Positions 48,401 to 56,658 of a stretch of 64,000 nt of DNA are shown here, piece by piece. How positions within the stretch are numbered: position 1 is the stretch's first letter; each line of letters opens with the position of its first letter. The stretch is taken from the NCBI RefSeq assembly GCF_009765355.1, contig NZ_VTHK01000026.1, positions 1 to 64,000 on the forward strand, written 5' to 3'. The notes beneath the pieces are model-generated. The model saw only the letters and a program-made list of their open reading frames with translations, made no database searches and had not been told where the DNA came from. The stretch comes from Amycolatopsis anabasis. Its GTDB lineage: Bacteria; Actinomycetota; Actinomycetes; Mycobacteriales; Pseudonocardiaceae. A program made the translations under genes and the position numbers.

Positions 48401-50145
48401 CGGCCGAACGGGGAATCCGGCCGGAATGGCTGCGCGAGCTGGAATCCGCGCGGCGCGCGATCCGGGTCCGCATCGCGGGGGCGGAACGGTTCCTGGCCAT
48501 CGAGGACGCGGGCCGGGTGCGGGACGCGCTCGGGGTGGCGCTGCCGGTCGGCGTGCCCGAGGCGTTCACCGAACCGGTGGCCGATCCGCTCGGCGACCTG
48601 CTGGCGCGGTACGCGCGCGGCCGGGGGCCGTTCCCGGCGCGGCAGGCCGCGGAACGCTTCGGGCTCGGCACGTCCGTGGTCACCGGGGTGCTCGACAGGC
48701 TGACCTCGGAAGGTCGGCTGGTCCGCGGCGAGCTGAGTCCGGTCGGGCATCCGGAGAAGCATGGCGCGGGGGTCGAATACTGCGACGCCGCCGTGTTGCG
48801 CCGGCTCCGCCGGGCTTCCCTGGCCCGGCTGCGGGCAGAGGTGGAGCCCGTCGAACCGGCCGCACTGGGCCGGTTCCTGCCGTCCTGGCACGGCATCGGC
48901 ACCCGGCTGCGCTCGGCGCCCACCGCGGACGACGTGCTCTCGGTGGTCGAGCAACTGGCGGGTGCGCCGCTTCCGGCGAGCGCGGTGGAGTCGCTGATCC
49001 TGCCCAGCCGGTTGCCCGGATACTCGCCCGCGCTGCTGGACGAGCTGACCGCGGCGGGCGAGGTGGTCTGGTGCGGCTGCGGTTCGCTCGCGGGCGGCGA
49101 CGGCTGGATCGCGCTCGCCCCGGCGGACGTGGCCGACCTGCTGCTGCCCGACGTGGAGGAAACCGCGCCGGACTCGCCCTTGCACGAGGCCATACTGTCC
49201 ACATTGGATGGTGGCGCGCTGTTCTTCCGCCAGCTGGTCGACCGGGTCACTCCGCTCGTGGAAGCCGCGCCGAACGACGGTGACGTGGTGGCCGCGTTGT
49301 GGGATCTGGTGTGGGCCGGGCTGGTCACCGGCGACACCCTCGGCCCGTTGCGGGCGCAGGTGTCGGGCCGGGGTGCGGCGCACAAGCCGCGCCGATCCGC
49401 CCCGCGCGGCCGGTACGCGCGCATGCGGGCGGCCCGGCCCGCGATGCCGTCGCGCACCGGGCCACCCACGGTCGCCGGGCGGTGGGCACTCACCCCGATG
49501 CGGGAGAGCGATCCGACCCGGCGCACGCATGCGCGCACCGAGGCGTTCCTGGAACGGCACGGCGTGCTGACCAGGGGCGCGCTGGACACCGAGCGCGTCA
49601 CCGGCGGATTCTCCGGGATCTACAAGGTGTTGCGCGGAATGGAGGATTCGGGCCAGGTGATCCGCGGTTACGTCGTGGAGGGGTTGGGCGCGGCCCAGTT
49701 CGCCGCGCGGGGCGCGGTCGACCGCCTGCGTGCCGTCTCCGACACCGGCAACCGGCTGCGCGCGCCGGATCCCGCCCGCGACGCGGTCGTGCTGGCCGCG
49801 AGCGATCCGGCGCAGCCGTACGGCGCGGCACTGCCGTGGCCCGCGCCGGTCGGCGGCACCAAGCACCGCCCGGCGCGCAAGGCGGGGGCGCTCGCCGTGC
49901 TCGTCGACGGCGTACCGGGCCTCTACGTGGAACGCGGCGGCCGCTCCCTGCTCTCCTTCACCGAAGACGAGGCCATCCTGCGAGTCGCCGCCCAGGCGCT
50001 GTCCCGCGCCGTCCGCGAAGGCTGGCTCGGCCAGCTCGCCGTTCAACGAGCCGACGGCGAACAGGCCCTCACCTCCGAACTCTCCGACATCCTGCAAGAA
50101 GCCGGTTTCCGCGCCACCCCGAAAGGCCTCCGCCTCCGCGCCTGA
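45499..50145 (+). CDS. lhr: Large ATP-dependent helicase Lhr
   Basis: About 1548 residues, one of the longest helicases in actinobacteria. The superfamily 2 core has Q-motif PTQAQKGAW, Walker A APTGSGKTLAAF, DEVH in IVDEVHAVAG, the SAT-like GLSATVRPID, and motif VI LQRVGRAGHHVGAV. The Lhr core, winged-helix and beta-barrel parts follow, then the long C-terminal Lhr extension. It unwinds DNA and DNA-RNA hybrids in repair. Two adjacent ATGs (45499 and 45502) and a GTG compete as start, with no clear ribosome site. It carries two of the interrupted palindromes. Confidence 0.92.
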   Translation: MMVDVGETDVLQLFSPATRDWFAGAFAAPTQAQKGAWRAAHAGEHALVVAPTGSGKTLAAFLWALDRLATEPIPAERTHRCRVLYVSPLKALAVDVQRNLRAPLAGISQASRRLDLSPPDIGVGMRTGDTTAAERRTFLRTPPDILVTTPESLFLILTSSARESLRGVETVIVDEVHAVAGTKRGAHLALSLERLDSLLPRPAQRIGLSATVRPIDEVGSFLGGGRPVRVVQPKLAKTIEVRVEVPVEDMGQLDAPAAPAEAPPLPSEGGIGTQEEISGMPQRRPSIWPAVEERVLELIRAHRSTIVFANSRRLSERLTARLNELAAEKTPDLQPGQRYPAEAIGESGLTVGAEATVAKAHHGSMSREQRTRVEEELKSGRLPCVVATSSLELGIDMGAVDLVVQIEAPPTVASGLQRVGRAGHHVGAVSSGVMFPKFRGDLISCAVVSERMTSGSIEAVRYPRNPLDVLAQHVVAMVALEPWRVDELGTLVRRAAPFAALPDDALHAVLDMLSGRYPSEEFGELRPRITWDRVTGELRGRPGSQRLAVTSGGTIPDRGLFTVMTPGADDKPGSRVGELDEEMVYESRVGDTILLGTSSWRITDITHDRVIVVPAPGEPARMPFWKGDAPGRPLELGRALGKFVREVSAVDSAAARERGRSAGLDERACDNLLGYLGEQREATRHIPDDRTVLLERFRDELGDWRIVLHSPFGAQVNAPWALAIAARLRENRGVDAQVMHSDDGIVLRLPDALDAEGAEVTVGADDVLIDPEEVDQLIVAEVGGSALFAARFRECAARSLLLPRRDPRRRSPLWQQRQRASQLLTVAAKYERFPVILEAMRECLQDVYDVGGLRELMTDVRARRVRVVEVETPSASPFARSLLFGYVGMFLYETDAPLAERRAAALSLDSALLAELLGTEAIRELLDAGVVAEVERSLQRLDEDRHARHAEDAADLLRFLGDLSEAEAAERGIRPEWLRELESARRAIRVRIAGAERFLAIEDAGRVRDALGVALPVGVPEAFTEPVADPLGDLLARYARGRGPFPARQAAERFGLGTSVVTGVLDRLTSEGRLVRGELSPVGHPEKHGAGVEYCDAAVLRRLRRASLARLRAEVEPVEPAALGRFLPSWHGIGTRLRSAPTADDVLSVVEQLAGAPLPASAVESLILPSRLPGYSPALLDELTAAGEVVWCGCGSLAGGDGWIALAPADVADLLLPDVEETAPDSPLHEAILSTLDGGALFFRQLVDRVTPLVEAAPNDGDVVAALWDLVWAGLVTGDTLGPLRAQVSGRGAAHKPRRSAPRGRYARMRAARPAMPSRTGPPTVAGRWALTPMRESDPTRRTHARTEAFLERHGVLTRGALDTERVTGGFSGIYKVLRGMEDSGQVIRGYVVEGLGAAQFAARGAVDRLRAVSDTGNRLRAPDPARDAVVLAASDPAQPYGAALPWPAPVGGTKHRPARKAGALAVLVDGVPGLYVERGGRSLLSFTEDEAILRVAAQALSRAVREGWLGQLAVQRADGEQALTSELSDILQEAGFRATPKGLRLRA

Positions 50146-50207
50146 CGTTCCAGCCCCGCGAGTCCCACGGCCAACGCGCCGAAGGACGCATTGACGCCCG
50201 CCTACTC

Positions 50208-50351
50208 CCGAAACGGGGAACTCGGGCTACCGAAACGGGGAACACACCCGACCAGAACGGGGAACTCGCGGCAGGCGGGGCCCGTTGGCGCGAGTCCCTA
50301 GTTCCGGACGCGCGAGTCCCCCATCTCGGCACACCGAGTTCCCCATTTCGG
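50208..50351. repeat. 22-bp iteron element, 3 forward + 3 inverted
   Basis: Forward cores start at 50208, 50230 and 50252, and inverted cores at 50291, 50313 and 50335. All steps are 22 bases, with a 22-base centre containing GCGGCAGGCGG. The architecture is the same as at 29834-29978. Confidence 0.88.
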
Positions 50352-50422
50352 TAGGCCAGCTCCAGATCCGGGCCCCCACGAACACGGCGCGAAGCCACCC
50401 ACCGAGAAACCTCACTCGGGCA

Positions 50423-50506
50423 CGCGAATTCAACGTTCGGGCACGTGAGTTCCACATTCGCGCACGCGAGATGCACACTCCGGTACCCGAGATCGGACTC
50501 CGGGCC
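50423..50506. repeat. 21-bp iteron array (4 units)
   Basis: Units beginning CGCGAA, CGTGAG, CGCGAG and CCCGAG start at 50423, 50444, 50465 and 50486, exactly 21 bases apart. They share the C-G-A-G/A ... TTC/ACTC outline of the family with a variable middle. Confidence 0.7.
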
Positions 50507-50581
50507 AGGGGTTCGCGCGCCCGCGATCGAGGCCGGCGGGGCCCGTCGTAAGCTTCGCGGCAGGTAGGAAGGATATTGATC

Positions 50582-51082
50582 ATGGCTGTGCGCGAGTTGC
50601 GATACTTCGGCGACCCGGTGCTCAAAACCGTCTGCGACCCGGTGACCCGGTTCGACAAGCCGACCGAATCGCTGGTGACCGATCTGCTGGAGACCGTCGA
50701 GAAACCAGGGCGGGCTGGCCTGGCCGCCCCGCAGATCGGGATCAGCCTCCGCGCGTTCAGCTACAACGTCGACGGCGAGATCGGGTACGTGCTGAATCCG
50801 GAGATCGTCGAACTTTCGGAAGAGACGCACGCGATCGGCGAGGGGTGCCTGTCGGTTCCGGAGCTGTGGTTTCCCACCGTGCGCGCCAAGCGCGCGGTCG
50901 TGCGCGGGGTGGACCTGCGCAACGAACCCGTTGTGGTGGAAGGCAAAGGCGTGCTGGCCCAATGCCTGCAGCACGAAACCGATCACCTCGACGGCATGCT
51001 CTACCTGGACCGGCTGGCCAAGGACGAGAAACGCGAAGCGCTGCGCGAGGCCCGCGGCAAGGACTGGTTCTGGAATCGCTGA
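50582..51082 (+). CDS. def: Peptide deformylase
   Basis: A 166-residue metalloenzyme that removes the N-formyl group of nascent proteins. All three motifs are present: GLAAPQIG, EGCLSVPE with the metal Cys, and QHETDHLDG with the HExxH metal-binding pair. ATG 50582 is chosen as in the family; an in-frame TTG two codons upstream is nearer the AGGAAGG site. It stands alone between repeat regions and is probably monocistronic. Confidence 0.95.
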   Translation: MAVRELRYFGDPVLKTVCDPVTRFDKPTESLVTDLLETVEKPGRAGLAAPQIGISLRAFSYNVDGEIGYVLNPEIVELSEETHAIGEGCLSVPELWFPTVRAKRAVVRGVDLRNEPVVVEGKGVLAQCLQHETDHLDGMLYLDRLAKDEKREALREARGKDWFWNR

Positions 51083-51538
51083 TCGCGCCCGATTTGCCGG
51101 AACCCGGCGAGAGACCGCGGATTTGACTCCGGACCTCGCCGAACGATCTTGGTCAGCTCTGGTCGACCTGCTCGGCCCGCCGGACGACTCGCCGATCGGG
51201 CCGCCGAGGCGATCGGCCGACAGTTCGGCGTCGCCCGACCTTCGGCCCCCTCCCGCGTTCGCCTCATGAGCAGGGGACCTTCGCTGCCCCGAAACGGGAA
51301 CGAGGGACCTTTACTCCAGTTGAACGATAGCGAAGGTCCCTCGCTGCCGACCGGGTTCCCGTCGGGCAGGTGACCCTCTATCTTCGTCCGGCCAGGGCAT
51401 GGGTGGGCCGGTGAACTACTCGGCACCGACCGAGATCGCGCGAGACCGGCCCACGCTGGGACGGACCCTCGACCTGCTCCGCCGGGCTGGTTTCCAGGAG
51501 TTCCGGGCATCAGGTGATCGTGCGCTGCAGCTGGCAGG
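51083..51538. other. Intergenic region with long inverted repeat
   Basis: No gene could be supported. GGGACCTTCGCT (51274-51285) and AGCGAAGGTCCC (51329-51340) form a 12-bp perfect inverted repeat with a 43-base spacer. A related GGGACCTTTACT lies inside the spacer. A short plus-strand reading after 51399 (NYSAPTEIARDRPTLGRT) resembles coding sequence but runs into the antisense of the next gene. Confidence 0.5.
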
Positions 51539-52672
51539 TCACCGTTCGCCGAAGCCCCCGCGTGCGACGCTCGCCGGGATCGCGAGCCGGACCAGGCCCG
51601 CGCCCTCCTCGGGTTGCTCGGGGCTGAGACCCGCGCGCCGGGCGGTGCGGATCATCGCGTCCTGTCCGGGCAGGCACACCGCGACCAGTTCCCGGTGGCC
51701 GCGGGACGCCGCGAGTATCGCGAGCCGGGACAGCAGCGCCGTGCCGAGGCCCTTGTCCTGCCAGGTGTCCTCGACCAGGAGCGACACCTCGGCGGTTTCC
51801 GGGGTCTTGCCGGGGATCAACTGCCCCAGCCCGACCACCTCGCGGCCGCAGACGGCGAGCAGGCTGAGGCCGCGCGGTGGCATCAGGAGGCGGTGCAGCC
51901 AGCGGCGGGGCACCGTGCGCATACCGGTGTGGTAGCGGTGGAACAGCGTTTTCATCGAGCAGCGATCGTGCAGCGCGAACACCGCGTCCGCGTCGCCGGG
52001 CTGCCCCTGCCGGAGCACTACGGCCGATCCGTCCGCGCAGGTCACCGCGGCGGGGCCGGAGAGGTTGGCCCAGGAAGCCGTGAGCAGCGCGAGCAGGGCG
52101 TGCGCGCGGGCCAGTTCCAGGTGCACGAACGGCGCCCAGCGGCGGCGGGCGACCAGGGCGCGTTCGGTGTCCACGGGGAACACCATGCGGTGCCCGCCCT
52201 CGGTGCGGCCCGGATTGGCCTCGGCCGCCGGGACGACGGTCACCAGATCGGCGGCCAGCACCTCGCGCAGTACGTCCGCGGCCCGCGCCGGATCGGTGAC
52301 CGCGCGGGTTGCCGAAGCGAGCGTCGCCGCGGAGGCGTCCACCAGCTCGCGCACGTCCGCGTCGGTGATTCCGGAACACTCCCAGCCTTCGGCGCGGATC
52401 ACGGCGAGCAACTGCTCCCGGGTGAGCCCGGTCGCAGGGCGGATCACGAGTTCGTCCAGCACGCCGCCGGGGACCGGCAGCACGGTGAGCCCGAGGATGT
52501 TGCATTCCATATCGGCCAGCCTGATCGCGATCCTGGCCAGCGTTCCCGGCTCGTCGTCCATGCGGATCCGCAGCCGCCAGGTGGCCGAGGAGCCGCCCTG
52601 GTCACCGCTGGACGGCCACCACTCGTCCAGCGTCTCGGCGACCGGTCTCTTGCGAACGCGCGGAATATCCAT
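51539..52672 (-). CDS. ACT domain-GNAT acetyltransferase fusion
   Basis: 377 residues. An N-terminal ACT-type domain (about 30-105: WRLRIRMDDEPGTLARIAIRLADM, ILGLTVLPV) is joined to a C-terminal GNAT domain. The latter has acetyl-CoA-loop residues in EDTWQDKGLGTALLSRLAILAA. ACT domains usually bind amino acids, so the acetyltransferase may be allosterically controlled. The ATG at 52672 has GGAGG only about one base upstream, unusually close, so the true start may differ by a few codons. The substrate is unknown. Confidence 0.8.
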   Translation of the reverse strand: MDIPRVRKRPVAETLDEWWPSSGDQGGSSATWRLRIRMDDEPGTLARIAIRLADMECNILGLTVLPVPGGVLDELVIRPATGLTREQLLAVIRAEGWECSGITDADVRELVDASAATLASATRAVTDPARAADVLREVLAADLVTVVPAAEANPGRTEGGHRMVFPVDTERALVARRRWAPFVHLELARAHALLALLTASWANLSGPAAVTCADGSAVVLRQGQPGDADAVFALHDRCSMKTLFHRYHTGMRTVPRRWLHRLLMPPRGLSLLAVCGREVVGLGQLIPGKTPETAEVSLLVEDTWQDKGLGTALLSRLAILAASRGHRELVAVCLPGQDAMIRTARRAGLSPEQPEEGAGLVRLAIPASVARGGFGER

Positions 52673-52779
52673 TCCTCCACCGTCCCCCGCGAGTGTTGCT
52701 GCCGGAGGGCGCCGGTGTTTCGCTCGTGTCAGGGCTCGCCAGCCGACCGCAACGCCCGCGAAACACCGGCCCCGCCCGC

Positions 52780-53529
52780 TCAGCGCGGCGAGAGGACGCG
52801 GAACTCGTTGCCTTCCGGGTCCTCGAGGAGGCGCCACGGCACGTCGCGCGGTTCCGGATCGGCGACCCGGGCGCCGAGGCGGACGAGCCGTTCGACCTCG
52901 ACGGCCTGCTGGTCCCCGGTCGCGGCGGTCCGGGCCACCGGGGCCACGTCGAGGCGCACCCGGTTCTTCCCCCGTTTGGGCTCGCCGTTGCGGACGAACT
53001 CCAGCCACGGACCGCGACCGGTGGGCGGCCGGAGCCCGGCCACGTCGGTTTCCCGCCGGGCGACCACCCAGCCGATGACCTCCGACCAGAACTCCGCGAG
53101 CCGCGGCGGATCGTGCGCGTCCACGACGACCGCCGCCAGGACCCCGGTGCTGGTGTACTCCGGCCGCGGCTCGAGCACGCAGAACTCGTTCCCCGCCGGA
53201 TCGGCCAGCACGATCCACGGCAACTCGGCACCGCCCTGGCCGATGTCCGCGTGCTGGGCGCCGAGCCCGATCGCACGGTCCACAATGGACGACTGTGCCG
53301 CGGGCGTGCCGCTGGCCAGGTCGAGGTGGAGCCGGTTCTTGCCCGACTTCGGCTCCGGCACCGGGACGAAGGTGAGATCGAAATCGGTCCCCTCCCACGC
53401 GGGAGCCCGCACGCCGACCTCGCCGGACAGATCGACGACGACCTGCCAGCCCAGGAAAGCCGCCCAGAACTCGGCCACCGCACGTGGCCTGGCCGTGTCG
53501 AACACCACGTTCACGAGCTGGGTGGGCAT
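52780..53529 (-). CDS. Two-domain VOC (glyoxalase/bleomycin-resistance) protein
   Basis: 249 residues made of two vicinal-oxygen-chelate repeats. Residues 1 to about 118 run from VNVVFDTARPRAVAEFWAAF to DPAGNEFCVLEP, and about 128-249 from VVVDAHDPPRLAEFWSEVIG to DPEGNEFRVLSP. Both repeats share the EFW, GKNR and D-P-x-GNEF patterns of a glyoxalase-like subfamily. The role is unknown. A GGTCCACAATGGACG word lies inside (53277-53291). It is divergent from the F420-class gene at 53614. Confidence 0.85.
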   Translation of the reverse strand: MPTQLVNVVFDTARPRAVAEFWAAFLGWQVVVDLSGEVGVRAPAWEGTDFDLTFVPVPEPKSGKNRLHLDLASGTPAAQSSIVDRAIGLGAQHADIGQGGAELPWIVLADPAGNEFCVLEPRPEYTSTGVLAAVVVDAHDPPRLAEFWSEVIGWVVARRETDVAGLRPPTGRGPWLEFVRNGEPKRGKNRVRLDVAPVARTAATGDQQAVEVERLVRLGARVADPEPRDVPWRLLEDPEGNEFRVLSPR

Positions 53530-53613
53530 GGTCCGACCATAGCGGCCTATACCGGCGAAGTCCTGCCAGTCGAGATTGACCTCAACAATGGTTGAGCTTC
53601 TAGCGTATCCGGC

Positions 53614-54036
53614 ATGATCTTCACGGATCGCGAACGCGACTACCTCGCCGGTCAGGGACTCGGGCGCCTGGCGACCATCGGCCCGGACGGAACCCCGCAC
53701 GTCCGGCCCGTCGGCTTCCGGCTCAACGAGGACGACACCATCGACATCGGGGGCCCGAATCTGAGGTCCAGCCAGAAGTACCGCAACGTGCGGACCGATC
53801 CGAAGGTCTCCTTCATCGCGGACGATCTGACCCCGGACGAGCCGGGGGCGATCAGGCCCGGCTGGGGTCGCGGAGTCGAGATCCGCGGCCTGGCCGAACT
53901 GCTCGAAACCGACAGGCCGCTCGCCCCGGGCTTCAGCGACGAGGTGATCCGGGTGCACGCCCGGCGCGTCCTCAGCCTCAACCTCGACGCACCGGGAAGC
54001 CAGGCACGCGACATCGAACGAGGAGCTGACTCATGA
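53614..54036 (+). CDS. PPOX-class F420-dependent oxidoreductase
   Basis: A 140-residue split-barrel flavin/F420-binding protein. It starts FTDRERDYLAGQGLGRLATI and continues GTPHVRPVGFRL, SSQKYRNVRTDPKVSF and VEIRGLAELLE, typical of the F420-binding group of pyridoxamine oxidase-like proteins. The substrate is unknown. It overlaps the next gene by ATGA, which suggests a joint function. Confidence 0.85.
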   Translation: MIFTDRERDYLAGQGLGRLATIGPDGTPHVRPVGFRLNEDDTIDIGGPNLRSSQKYRNVRTDPKVSFIADDLTPDEPGAIRPGWGRGVEIRGLAELLETDRPLAPGFSDEVIRVHARRVLSLNLDAPGSQARDIERGADS

Positions 54037-54731
54037 CCGCACGGCTGGACTCCCTTCCCGATCTCACCCGCGCCGACGTCGGCGCTGCCCTGTTCAGCAA
54101 CTGGCGCCTGGGCACTCCGGAACGGCAGCAGGCGGCCGTGGACGCCATCGGCGCCGCGTGGGAAAGCAGGCCCTGGCCCACCCCGGATCTGCGCTCCTAC
54201 ACCGTATTCGCGAGCACCGACGGCGAAACCCTGCTGCACTACTCGCAATGGGCCGACGACGACGCCTACCACGCGTTCGTCCGCACCCACCGCCGGCAAC
54301 GCGTCAACGAGATCGACACCGCCGTGCCGGGCATCGAACGCTACGGGCTGACCAGCTATCGCCGGTACCGGAGCACCGAACCCACCGCCGAAACGCGGGC
54401 TCCCCGGTGTTTCGTGACCGTCAAGGTCGAGTTCGACGGCCCGGACGTCCCACGAGCCCGCGCCTGGGTGGACGGCGTGTTCAACGCGGCCGCCGCCGAC
54501 GCGGCGATCCCGGCGGGCCTGATCGCCGCCCACTTCCACGTCAGCACCGACGGCTCGAAGGTGCTGAACTTCGCCGAATGGACCAGCGAACAGGCACACC
54601 AGGACGTGCTCGACACAACCGGCACCCGGTCGGCCACCGCACGAGCCGCCCGCGACTTCCCCGGTGTCCGGAACCTCACGATCACCCGCCACCGTTTCGC
54701 CCTGCACCTGGCCGCCCCGGCGAATCAATAG
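54033..54731 (+). CDS. Tandem antibiotic-biosynthesis-monooxygenase-like protein
   Basis: 232 residues with two ferredoxin-like ABM-type halves, about 18-110 (FSNWRLGTPERQQAAVDAI, LLHYSQWADDDAYHAFV) and 130-225 (VLNFAEWTSEQAHQDVLD). Proteins of this kind act as cofactor-free oxygenases or dimeric barrels. It is coupled to the F420-class gene. The reaction is unknown. Confidence 0.8.
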   Translation: MTARLDSLPDLTRADVGAALFSNWRLGTPERQQAAVDAIGAAWESRPWPTPDLRSYTVFASTDGETLLHYSQWADDDAYHAFVRTHRRQRVNEIDTAVPGIERYGLTSYRRYRSTEPTAETRAPRCFVTVKVEFDGPDVPRARAWVDGVFNAAAADAAIPAGLIAAHFHVSTDGSKVLNFAEWTSEQAHQDVLDTTGTRSATARAARDFPGVRNLTITRHRFALHLAAPANQ

Positions 54732-54743
54732 ACGTAAGGCTCG

Positions 54744-54804
54744 CGAGTCCCTCATTCCGGTCGTGCGAGTTCCCCATTTCAGCAGCCCGAGTTCCCCGTT
54801 CCGG
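54744..54804. repeat. 22-bp inverted-type iterons (3 units)
   Basis: CGAGTCCCTCATTCCGG, CGAGTTCCCCATTTCAG and CGAGTTCCCCGTTCCGG start at 54744, 54766 and 54788, exactly 22 bases apart. They begin just after the stop codon of the preceding gene. Confidence 0.85.
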
Positions 54805-55017
54805 TAGCCGGACTCCACACTGAGCCTTTCTCGGTAGGGCCTCTCGGACTTTGCGGGAAGTGCCCAGGACGTGGGACGCGCCGAACGCCGCATCGACGCT
54901 CGCTCAGCCCGAACCCGAGACCAGCCTGTCCAGCATCGGCCGGTCCCCGGCAACCAAGGACCCGGCCCTGCGGAGAAGACCCAGCGAGGTTTCTTCCCCG
55001 GATGTCGAACTCACCTA

Positions 55018-55101
55018 CCGAAACGGGGAACTCGGTGTACCGAAACGGGGAACTCGCACGTCCGGAACGGGGGACTCGCGACAGCGGGTCCCCCGTTCCG
55101 G
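55018..55101. repeat. 22-bp iterons (3 forward, 1 inverted)
   Basis: Forward cores start at 55018, 55040 and 55062, followed by GCGACAGCGG and one inverted core ending in CCCCCGTTCCGG at 55101. Confidence 0.85.
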
Positions 55102-55441
55102 GAGTCGGCGGGGGGTCAAATGCGACCCTTCGGCGCGCACGGGAAGGCGAGGTTCCCCACGCCGCATCGAGCACTCCGAGCACCCCTGGATAAGCCCTAC
55201 TGAGAAAACCGCATTGAGGCTTCTCGGTAGGGCTTCCCGCCGTGTTCGTGGGGAGCATCGTACTGCTGCGCCGGTAGCGCGAAGAGCATTACCCGAGAAG
55301 GCCCACCGAGAAAACTTCATTCGGGTACGCGAACCGCACGCTCGGCCGAAAGGCAGCACTTTCGGGGTAGTGGGGCGGCACAGAGGTTTCTCGATGGGAA
55401 TCGGATCGCCTGCCGGGTGCCGGAACTGCGCACTCGGCTGC

Positions 55442-55580
55442 CCGAGCGCGCAGTTCACGAATCCGAGTGTGCAACTCGCTCGCCCGAATGTGCAGTTCGC
55501 GGACCTGGGTGTGCAACTCGCTTACCCGAATGTGTAGTTCGCTTGCCTGAGTGTGTGGTTCGTTAGCCTGAGTGAGGGTT
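55442..55580. repeat. 21-bp iteron array (6 units plus partial)
   Basis: Units start at 55442, 55463, 55484, 55505, 55526, 55547 and (partial) 55568, always 21 bases apart. They have the form CCGAATGTGCAGTTCGC plus four variable bases. Because 21 is divisible by three, the minus strand reads as a heptad peptide repeat (xSELHxx), but no coding gene is supported. Confidence 0.85.
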
Positions 55581-55620
55581 CCCCGGTAGGGCTTTTCGGG
55601 TGAGTGGTGCTTGGAAGTAT

Positions 55621-55665
55621 CCAATGCGGGGTTGGGTACCTTTGCCGTTCCCGATGCCGCATTGG
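55621..55665. repeat. CCAATGCGG / CCGCATTGG inverted repeat
   Basis: A 9-bp perfect inverted repeat with a 27-base spacer, preceded by AAGTAT. It is a degenerate relative of the perfect hairpin at 30021-30067, which is preceded by AAGTA. Confidence 0.5.
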
Positions 55666-55893
55666 TGTCCTTGTGTTACCGGCGCATTCTCTGCTGGGAA
55701 AACCCCAAGGTGGACTCGCTTGTTTGAATGTGGGGTTCGGTGTTCGGAACGGAGAACTTGGCGGCTGGAGTGGGAGAGGCTCCGGCGACGGGGACAAGGA
55801 CGGGGACGGGGGACGGGGAACTCGGGCGGCCGGGGCGCTGGGGCTTGCGGCGGCTGGGTTGGTGATGATCGGCGTTGCTTCCCCACAAGCCGT

Positions 55894-56658
55894 TCATCGG
55901 GTTGCCAGGCGCAGCAGGGCCCAGAGCTGGCCGACCGCGTCGAGGTCGCCGTCGACGTGGACCGAGGTGGGGGACGCTCGCCCCCACAGCCACAGGTAGA
56001 CCTGGGTCGGGAACCCGGACAGTGTCGCGTCGGCCCGTTCCGCCTCCTGGGACGAACAGTGCCAGGCGACGTTCTCGGTGGGACCGGCGTGCACGATCCA
56101 GGTGTGACCACCGGTCTGCACCGCGACCGAACCCACCCGGGTGCCGGCCAGGCCGAGCAGGGGCAGCCGATGCCCGAACCAGAGCGACAGGATCTCGTCC
56201 ACACCGTCGATCGCGATGTCGTCCGGGATTTCCGAGATGGTCATCCCGGCGGCGGTCTGGACGTCGGTGCGATGAATCGTGGTCTCATGTGCCATCCGCC
56301 TTCGCCAGAATCCGTAGGTTTCGTCCGCCGGCCACCAGGTCGACGCGTGCTCGTCCGGCTCGTGTTCGCCCAGTTCGCCGAGCAGCTCGGCGAGCCCGGT
56401 GCTCAGGTACTCGCCGAGCGACTGACCGGGCCCGGGCTCCCGCTGCCATTCCCGCGGCCGGTTTCCCCCGCGGAGCCAGGCCAGTACGACCCGGTAGACG
56501 CTGCCGACGTGCCGGACGGTCTCCCCGACGGTCAGCCCCGGGCAGGTCGGCACAGTCGCATCCGCCGGGGCGACGTGCGCCAGGCCGCCCAGCAACTCGC
56601 CTTCGATCCCGAGCACGTCCAGCAGCCGGCCGTGATCGATCAGCGCTTGCCCGGCCAT
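55894..56658 (-). CDS. Maleylpyruvate isomerase family (mycothiol-dependent, DinB-fold) protein
   Basis: 254 residues. The N-terminal DinB-like four-helix domain carries the three-His metal motif outline (VGETVRHVGSVYRVVLAWL, FWRRRMAHETTIHRTDVQ). The C-terminal domain (from about 160) is the MDMPI type. Such enzymes use mycothiol, the actinobacterial thiol. Its ATG overlaps the stop of the HEPN gene, so it is expressed with that gene behind two LexA boxes. The substrate is unknown; a detoxification role in DNA damage is plausible but inferred. Confidence 0.82.
   Translation of the reverse strand: MAGQALIDHGRLLDVLGIEGELLGGLAHVAPADATVPTCPGLTVGETVRHVGSVYRVVLAWLRGGNRPREWQREPGPGQSLGEYLSTGLAELLGELGEHEPDEHASTWWPADETYGFWRRRMAHETTIHRTDVQTAAGMTISEIPDDIAIDGVDEILSLWFGHRLPLLGLAGTRVGSVAVQTGGHTWIVHAGPTENVAWHCSSQEAERADATLSGFPTQVYLWLWGRASPTSVHVDGDLDAVGQLWALLRLATR

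Larger units (their letters stand above)
50146..50581. other. Intergenic repeat region between lhr and def
   Basis: No gene was found. It contains a 3+3 iteron element (50208-50351), a CCCACCGAGAAACCTCA motif (50396-50413), and four 21-base units (50423-50506). The deformylase leader follows, with AGGAAGG at about 50565-50571. Confidence 0.65.
54732..55893. other. 1.16-kb intergenic repeat region
   Basis: No convincing gene was found in this long convergent gap. It contains iteron clusters at 54744-54804, 55018-55101 and 55442-55580. Several copies of the CTCGGTAGGGC / CACCGAGAAAAC motif occur near 54830, 55203-55238, 55304-55318 and 55585-55595. A CCAATGCGG/CCGCATTGG hairpin lies at 55621-55665. 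It looks like an accumulation site for the small repeats seen elsewhere. Confidence 0.65.

Noticed and set aside
44869..50097. A 1742-codon minus-strand ORF antisense to lhr
   Set aside because: It is a high-GC shadow: low-complexity Arg/Gly/Gln/His-rich translation, no family resemblance, and the plus strand encodes a clear helicase.
51399..51538. Short plus-strand coding-like stretch (NYSAPTEIARDRPTLGRT...)
   Set aside because: It has no convincing ribosome site, runs directly into antisense of the ACT-GNAT gene, and no family could be named; it may be a decayed fragment.
54851..55537. A 228-codon plus-strand ORF in the repeat region
   Set aside because: It reads straight through iterons and hairpins, has no family resemblance, and the opposite frames are equally open.
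55289..55624. A 111-residue minus-strand ORF with heptad repeats
   Set aside because: The heptads are a by-product of the 21-bp iteron period. No ribosome site is evident and the flanking residues are unlike any protein; kept only as part of a repeat finding.
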